A stretch of DNA of 10,811 nucleotides from an uncultured Lachnospiraceae bacterium (GTDB taxonomy: Bacteria; Bacillota; Clostridia; Lachnospirales; Lachnospiraceae), in the NCBI GenBank assembly GCA_945485625.1, contig CALYSH010000026.1, forward strand, positions 1 through 10,811. The letters run 5' to 3'. Below the pieces are notes generated by a model. The model did no database searches. It was given only the letters and a program-made list of their open reading frames with translations, and had not been told where the DNA came from. This document shows, piece after piece, positions 7,014 through 10,811 of the stretch. Position 1 is the first letter of the stretch. Each line of letters opens with the position of its first letter. The position numbers and the translations under genes are program-made.

Positions 7014-7532
7014 TTACCTTCCAAGCAGTATACTGGCAATGGTCCCGGCAAGAGTGGATAACAGGGCCCCCGCCAGGGTATAGCGGGTCTTTGTGACCTT
7101 AACCGCCAGGAAATATACACTCATGGTGTAAAAGACTGTTTCCGTACAGCTCATTAATATAGAAGCAATCCGGCCGCAGACCGAATCCGGTCCCAGCGTT
7201 TCAAAAATATCGATTACCAGGCCTGTGGCGGCGGAGGAAGAAAACAGCTTTACAGCCAGCAAAGGCACCAACTCCGTGGGAAGACCGATTGCCCCGGTGA
7301 CGGGTTTACAGATTACACCGATAAAGTCAAAAAAACCGCTGGCCCGAAGGATTCCGACCCCCACCATCAGACCAATCAGGGTAGGCATAATGTCCACCAC
7401 AATCCGCAAGCCCTCCTTCGCTCCCTTCAGAAAGCATTCATAGGTTTTCACCCCCGACACCATTCCATATCCAACCACATAGAATATCACTGCAGGGATG
7501 ATCAGATTTGACACCTGTGTCATAATGCTCAT
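7014..7532 (-). CDS. spmB: Spore maturation protein B
   Basis: SpmB is an integral membrane protein that acts with SpmA; in Bacillus subtilis the pair is needed for full dehydration of the spore core. The sequence is almost entirely hydrophobic segments with the nucleoside-recognition (gate) domain pattern, including GVKTYECFLKGAKEGLRIVVDIMPTLIGLMVGVGILRASGFFD and KLFSSSAATGLVIDIFETLGPDS. The ATG at 7532 (MSIMTQ, 172 residues) overlaps the spmA stop as ATGA, typical of translational coupling; an in-frame ATG at 7568 would add 12 polar residues inside spmA, and another at 7523 is possible. Gate-domain membrane proteins also occur in non-sporulating relatives, so the gene alone does not prove spore formation. 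Confidence 0.92.
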   Translation of the reverse strand: MSIMTQVSNLIIPAVIFYVVGYGMVSGVKTYECFLKGAKEGLRIVVDIMPTLIGLMVGVGILRASGFFDFIGVICKPVTGAIGLPTELVPLLAVKLFSSSAATGLVIDIFETLGPDSVCGRIASILMSCTETVFYTMSVYFLAVKVTKTRYTLAGALLSTLAGTIASILLGR

Positions 7533-8137
7533 CCGTGCACCGCTTTTCTGCTGCACCTGTCCTTCCATTTGATGAAGCAGACCGCGGCCACGGAGCTTAC
7601 CAGAGTCGCCAGAAAGGCCGGTGCCAGAATTCCCGCCGGATTAGCGCTTCCGTACTGGCTTCGATAGGCCACCATATTCACCGGAATCAGCTCCAGGGAG
7701 GAAATATTGAAGATTAGGAAGTTACACATTTCATTGCTCGCGACTCCCTCCCGATAGGTCCCCCGTTCCTTCTCCAGATCCTGTAGCGCTCCCATGGCTT
7801 TTAATCCCGCAGGTGTACAGGCCCAGCCCAGTCCCAGCATATTGGCAATGATATTGGTAGCGATATACCCTCTGGCAGGATGCTCCTTTGGTATGTCCGG
7901 AAATAAAAAATGCAAAAAGGGCCCGATTCCCCGGGTCATTTTTGCAACAATCCCTGCTTTGTCCGCTATTTCCATCAACCCCATCCAAAGTGCCATAACG
8001 CCCGCCATGGTAATGCAAAGCTCCACCGCATCCCTGGTGCTGGCTAATGCCTGATTCGTCACCTCTGCCATATGCCCGGTAAAGCCTGCATACAAAACGC
8101 CCACTAAAATCATAACAGCCCAAATGATATTCAGCAT
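7529..8137 (-). CDS. spmA: Spore maturation protein A
   Basis: This 202-residue membrane protein is the partner of SpmB, with a nucleoside-recognition (gate) domain and several membrane spans. Landmarks are MLNIIWAVMILVGVLYAGFTG, the ELCITMAGVMALWMGLMEIADKAG helix, NIIANMLGLGWACTPAGLKAM, and NEMCNFLIFNISSLELIPVNMVAYRSQYGSANP, all typical of SpmA. The start at 8137 has AGGA six nucleotides upstream. The C-terminus is basic and overlaps the spmB start by 4 bp. The 57-bp gap after acpP contains no clear terminator, so cotranscription from the acpP promoter is plausible; TATAAT at 8171-8166 (minus) could be an additional -10 box but has no convincing -35. Confidence 0.93.
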   Translation of the reverse strand: MLNIIWAVMILVGVLYAGFTGHMAEVTNQALASTRDAVELCITMAGVMALWMGLMEIADKAGIVAKMTRGIGPFLHFLFPDIPKEHPARGYIATNIIANMLGLGWACTPAGLKAMGALQDLEKERGTYREGVASNEMCNFLIFNISSLELIPVNMVAYRSQYGSANPAGILAPAFLATLVSSVAAVCFIKWKDRCSRKAVHG

Positions 8138-8194
8138 CTCAATTCCTGCCTATATCCTTTGGGCTATTATATTCCGGTCATTTTTCTTTTATGC

Positions 8195-8425
8195 TTATGC
8201 TACACCATTGTCCTGCATGGTTTTGATAATGTCACCAACCGTCTCGATACCTTCCAGTTCCTCGGTAGGAATTTCAATTCCGTACTCTTCCTCGAAGGCC
8301 ATTACCAATTCAAACAAATCCAGGGAATCTGCACCCAGATCATCCTTAAAATTGGTATCCTCGGTAATCTCCATTTCCCCTAAATTCAATCTCTCCAGAA
8401 TGATTTCTTTTACTCTTTCCAGCAT
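8195..8425 (-). CDS. acpP: Acyl carrier protein
   Basis: This 76-residue acidic protein carries growing acyl chains on a 4'-phosphopantetheine arm for fatty acid synthesis. The attachment site is Ser34 in the motif GADSLDLFELVMAFEEEYGIEIP, and the overall length and helix pattern fit type II ACP. The ATG at 8425 is preceded by AAGGAG and GGGAG purine-rich runs. The gene is not in a fab cluster here; it sits between spmA downstream and the divergent hflKC operon. It may therefore be the housekeeping ACP placed away from the fab genes, or a second copy; which one cannot be told from this window. Confidence 0.95.
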   Translation of the reverse strand: MLERVKEIILERLNLGEMEITEDTNFKDDLGADSLDLFELVMAFEEEYGIEIPTEELEGIETVGDIIKTMQDNGVA

Positions 8426-8493
8426 AAACTCCCTAACTCCTTTTTATACATGAAATAATAATCCTTTGGAATGAACATTCCATATTCAAGCAA

Positions 8494-8522
8494 AGTATAG
8501 GGGCACTCCATTCATTTGTCAA
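8494..8522 (-). promoter_or_regulatory. Strong sigma-A promoter of acpP (possibly acpP-spmA-spmB)
   Basis: On the minus strand a perfect TTGACA (8522-8517) and TATACT (8499-8494) are separated by 17 bp. Transcription should begin near 8487, about 60 nt before the acpP ATG. Shortly downstream of the start, 8468-8481 is an inverted repeat (GGAATG-AA-CATTCC) that could be an operator. Confidence 0.75.
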
Positions 8523-8526
8523 GATG

Positions 8527-8595
8527 GAGTTTACTATGTTTTCATTCCGTATAGAGTTACCCATGTTTTCATTCTGATTTTGCACGTTTTCATCC
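8527..8595. repeat. Direct repeats in the divergent acpP/hflK control region
   Basis: Two 21-bp copies at 8527-8547 and 8554-8574 start 27 bp apart and match at 18 positions, sharing GAGTT and ATGTTTTCATTC. A shorter third copy, ACGTTTTCATCC, lies at 8584-8595. An inverted repeat, TGCACG (8581-8586) and CGTGCA (8601-8606), overlaps the third. All sit between the two divergent promoters, where regulator binding would be expected. The regulator is unknown. Confidence 0.55.
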
Positions 8596-8616
8596 TCTAT
8601 CGTGCAATTCTTTCTA

Positions 8617-8645
8617 TTGCAACCTGCCATGTAATTGTATACAAT
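8617..8645 (+). promoter_or_regulatory. Probable sigma-A promoter of hflK-hflC
   Basis: TTGCAA (8617-8622) and TACAAT (8640-8645) are separated by 17 bp. Transcription would start near 8652, giving a leader of about 36 nt that ends in the GGGAGG ribosome site before the ATG at 8688. Confidence 0.65.
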
Positions 8646-8687
8646 GGGTTACAAACGATAACAACACATAAGAAGGGAGGCATTTAT

Positions 8688-9698
8688 ATGCCAAGAGATT
8701 CCGCAAGGAACAGAAGAAATGGTTTTGAAACCGTAAACGGCGGGCAGGATTTCCAGAAAGCAGCCCAGAGCGGCGGCAAGGTACTGGGAATCATCGCTTT
8801 GGTTCTGGCCGTACTCATTTTAATTTTCAACTCTGCTTATCAGATAAAGGAGCAGGAACAGGCCGTCCTGATTACCTGGGGTAAAGCATCCCCCGTCACC
8901 ACCCCCGGTCTGCATTTCAAAATTCCTTTTGTACAGAAGGTAAAAAAGGTAAACACCACCATTCAGGGCTTTACTATCGGATATAATGTGAATTCCAATG
9001 TTTCCAATGAGTCCGAGTCCTTAATGATTACCTCCGACTACAATTTTGTGAATGTGGACTTCTTCGTAGAATACCGCTACGCAGACCCTGTGAAGGCGGT
9101 TTACGCATCCAAGTCCCCGGTAGAGATTTTAAAGAACATCAGCCAGAGTAACATCCGTACCGTCATCGGCAGCTACCCGGTTGACGATGTGCTTACTACC
9201 GGAAAGAACGAGATTCAGGCGAAAATCAAGGAAAAGATCCTGGAGGATCTGCAGGCTCAGGATATTGGTATCCAGCTGGTGAACATTACCATCCAGGATT
9301 CCGAGCCCCCTACCGCGGAGATTATGGAGCATTTCAAAGCCGTAGAAACCGCAAAGCAGGGTAAAGAAACCGCCTTGAACAATGCAAACAAATACCGCAA
9401 CGAGCAGCTTCCCTCCGCCCAGGCAAAGGCCGACGGTATCATCAAGGATGCTGAGGCAAAGAAGACCGAGCGTATCAACGAGGCAACTGCCCAGGTGGCA
9501 CGCTTTAATGCAATGTATGCAGAATATGTGAAGAACCCTATGGTCACTAAGGAGCGTATGTTCTACGAGGTAATGGAGGATGTACTTCCCGACCTGAAGG
9601 TCATCATTGAGAGCCCTTCCGGGAATGTCCAGACCTTCTATCCCTTAGAGCCCTTTGCAAACACCAATATTACCAGCAACAGTGGTTTGAATAACTAG
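8688..9698 (+). CDS. hflK: HflK, SPFH-domain membrane protein
   Basis: HflK and HflC form a membrane-embedded SPFH assembly that in well-studied bacteria surrounds the FtsH protease and limits its attack on membrane substrates. The 336-residue protein has a polar, arginine-rich N-terminus, one membrane span at about residues 32-47, then the SPFH/band 7 domain (QIKEQEQAVLITWGK through VNITIQDSEPP). An alanine-, lysine- and glutamate-rich segment follows at about 225-285 and should form the coiled coil. The chosen ATG at 8688 follows GGGAGG; an in-frame upstream ATG at 8580 would lie 5' of the predicted promoter and is rejected. The tail (NTNITSNSGLNN) is Asn/Ser-rich. hflC follows after 17 bp. 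Confidence 0.93.
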   Translation: MPRDSARNRRNGFETVNGGQDFQKAAQSGGKVLGIIALVLAVLILIFNSAYQIKEQEQAVLITWGKASPVTTPGLHFKIPFVQKVKKVNTTIQGFTIGYNVNSNVSNESESLMITSDYNFVNVDFFVEYRYADPVKAVYASKSPVEILKNISQSNIRTVIGSYPVDDVLTTGKNEIQAKIKEKILEDLQAQDIGIQLVNITIQDSEPPTAEIMEHFKAVETAKQGKETALNNANKYRNEQLPSAQAKADGIIKDAEAKKTERINEATAQVARFNAMYAEYVKNPMVTKERMFYEVMEDVLPDLKVIIESPSGNVQTFYPLEPFANTNITSNSGLNN

Positions 9699-9715
9699 GA
9701 AGGGAGGAAGAAATC

Positions 9716-10585
9716 ATGAAAGCAGTTCGTAATGCAGTAATCGCTATTTTAGTCATTGTTTTATTAATGGTTGGCTCCTCCTGCTTTGTAGTGACCAACG
9801 AAAATGAATACAGCCTCATCCGTCAGTTCGGTAAAATCGATCACATCGTATATGATGCCGGCATCTCCATGAAGATACCCTTTATCCAGAGTGTGGACAC
9901 CCTGCCCAAGCAGGTATTGATTTATGACCTGTCCCCCTCCGACGTCATTACCAGCGACAAGAAGACCATGATCTGCGACAGCTTTATCCTGTGGCACATC
10001 ACCGATCCTTTGAAGTTTGCCCAGACACTGAACTCCTCCATCTCCAATGCGGAGGGACGTCTGGATGCCGTGGTATACAACTCCACCAAGAATGTCATCA
10101 GTAGCACCACGCAGGAGCAGGTCATCTCCGGTCGTGACGGTGCATTGAGTGCTTCCATCATTCAAAACATCGGAAACACCCTGGAGCAGTACGGCATTGA
10201 GCTTCTGTCCTTTGAAATCAAGCAGCTGGATCTGCCCAACGACAACAAGGCTGCTGTTTATGAGCGTATGATGTCCGAACGTGACAACATCGCAGCTACC
10301 TATACAGCAGAAGGCAATTCCGAAGCGCAGAAGATTCGCAACACCACCGACAAGGAAATCACCATTCTTCTCTCCGAGGCAGAAAAGGAGGCTGAAATCC
10401 TCATCGCAGAGGGCGAAGCAGAATATATGAAGATTCTCTCCGAGGCCTACAATGATGAGTCCAAGCAGGAATTCTACTCCTTCGTCAGAAGTCTGGATGC
10501 CTTGAAGCTTTCCATGAAGGGCAATAACAAGACTGTTATGCTCTCCCCGGATTCCCCCATCGCACAGATTTTCTACGGAAGATAA
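9716..10585 (+). CDS. hflC: HflC, SPFH-domain membrane protein
   Basis: This is the partner of HflK in the FtsH-associated SPFH complex. The 289-residue protein starts with a single membrane span (about residues 7-24) and continues directly into the SPFH domain at VTNENEYSLIRQFGKIDHIVYDAGISMKIPFIQSV. Further family segments are KKTMICDSFILWHITDPLKF, the hallmark RLDAVVYNSTKNVISS, YGIELLSFEIKQLDLP, and a charged coiled-coil region (MSERDNIAATYTAEGNSEAQKIRNTTDKE, to about residue 245) with the family's SEAEKEAEILIAEGEAEYMKI. The C-terminus VMLSPDSPIAQIFYGR fits the family. The ATG is preceded by GGGAGGAAG. FtsH is not in the window. Length is slightly short of E. coli HflC. Confidence 0.93.
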   Translation: MKAVRNAVIAILVIVLLMVGSSCFVVTNENEYSLIRQFGKIDHIVYDAGISMKIPFIQSVDTLPKQVLIYDLSPSDVITSDKKTMICDSFILWHITDPLKFAQTLNSSISNAEGRLDAVVYNSTKNVISSTTQEQVISGRDGALSASIIQNIGNTLEQYGIELLSFEIKQLDLPNDNKAAVYERMMSERDNIAATYTAEGNSEAQKIRNTTDKEITILLSEAEKEAEILIAEGEAEYMKILSEAYNDESKQEFYSFVRSLDALKLSMKGNNKTVMLSPDSPIAQIFYGR

Positions 10586-10603
10586 ACAAGCGTTTTCTCT
10601 TTC

Positions 10604-10637
10604 AAAGCCCTCCGCGCACCTTGCGGGGGGCTTTTTT
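10604..10637 (+). terminator. Strong intrinsic terminator after hflC
   Basis: A 12-bp stem (10604-10615 with 10623-10634, AAAGCCCTCCGC with GCGGGGGGCTTT, one G-U pair) and a 7-nt loop are followed by a run of T to 10637. It begins 18 nt after the hflC stop. The A-run on the 5' side means it could also work from the opposite strand. Confidence 0.92.
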
Positions 10638-10713
10638 ACCGTTTTATTTCTTTTGCTAAAATGCTCCCATTCCTTAATTGTGTTTGCAGAATCTGGAAAT
10701 GAGAAAAAATATG

Positions 10714-10742
10714 TTGACAAAACGAAGCCGGTGTATTACAAC
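10714..10742 (+). promoter_or_regulatory. Promoter for a gene beyond the right edge
   Basis: A perfect TTGACA (10714-10719) is followed after 17 bp by TACAAC (10737-10742), a weak -10 box. The direction is rightwards and the gene lies outside the window. The -10 box is embedded in the operator described separately, suggesting repression. Confidence 0.55.
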
Positions 10743-10765
10743 TGTATTAAGATACTTAATACACC
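10730..10765. promoter_or_regulatory. Palindromic operator, GntR/YtrA-like
   Basis: Two nested inverted repeats are visible. The inner one is TGTATTAAG (10743-10751) and CTTAATACA (10755-10763), perfect over 9 bp with a 3-bp centre. The outer one is GGTGTATTA (10730-10738) and TAATACACC (10757-10765), also 9 bp perfect. Together they give three TGTATTA half-sites across the -10 box and start region. This pattern resembles, from memory, the sites bound by YtrA-type GntR repressors in Firmicutes, which usually control their own regulator-ABC transporter operon. Confidence 0.55.
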
Positions 10766-10811
10766 TAGTATAGCAGTTTCTAAATAACCGGACTTTTTGC
10801 ACAGAATATCT

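Noticed and set aside
8433..8630. Small minus-strand open frame in the acpP-hflK intergenic region.
   Set aside because: It overlaps both promoters and the direct repeats, and the repeated Asn-Glu-Asn in its translation is simply the repeat read as codons.
8580..8687. N-terminal extension of hflK from an upstream ATG at 8580.
   Set aside because: It would start before the predicted promoter, lacks a ribosome site, and adds 36 residues not expected in the family, while ATG 8688 has GGGAGG at correct spacing.
9764..10720. Long open frame of 318 codons on the minus strand opposite hflC.
   Set aside because: It mirrors the well-supported hflC gene, has no recognisable domain or ribosome site, and crosses the hflC terminator. 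It is a shadow frame created by codon bias.

Overview
The window looks like chromosomal DNA from a Clostridia member, most likely Lachnospiraceae. The evidence is a spmA-spmB sporulation pair, strong GGAGG-type ribosome sites, TTGACA/TATAAT-type promoters with 17-bp spacers, a TTG start codon, and an FGGY kinase of the clostridial AraK type next to araD. No rRNA, tRNA, CRISPR array, transposase or phage gene was seen.

Layout from left to right: (1) 86-2395, minus strand, a two-gene pentose operon: an FGGY sugar kinase (probably an L-ribulokinase of the AraK type) followed by L-ribulose-5-phosphate 4-epimerase (araD). (2) 2401-2694, a very long imperfect palindrome that fills the kinase leader. 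(3) 2787-4634, plus strand, a membrane-anchored DUF885 metallopeptidase-like protein. (4) 4806-6719, plus strand, an AraC-family regulator with a cupin sensor domain, and an AEC-family permease 15 bp downstream. (5) 6723-7011, a second very long palindrome that fills the space between convergent genes. (6) 7014-8425, minus strand, acpP followed by spmA and spmB, the last two overlapping by ATGA. (7) 8426-8687, a divergent control region with a promoter for each side and repeated motifs between them. (8) 8688-10585, plus strand, hflK-hflC, ending at a textbook intrinsic terminator. (9) 10640-10811, a promoter with a GntR/YtrA-like palindromic operator for a gene beyond the right edge.

The most unusual content is the pair of roughly 290-bp fold-back elements. 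They share a 123-bp core that is identical base for base and inverted between the two sites. Outside the core each element continues as a long palindrome, but the arm sequences are unrelated between the two sites. One copy lies between a good promoter and the kinase start. The other fits between two stop codons with only 2-3 bp to spare. Together they flank the peptidase-AraC-AEC block as inverted repeats, so recombination could invert about 4 kb and separate the kinase operon from its promoter. I do not recognise this element as a named family and could not search for it.

The other genes are conventional: pentose catabolism, a regulator-transporter pair, spore maturation, an acyl carrier protein, and the SPFH complex that is expected to associate with the FtsH protease.
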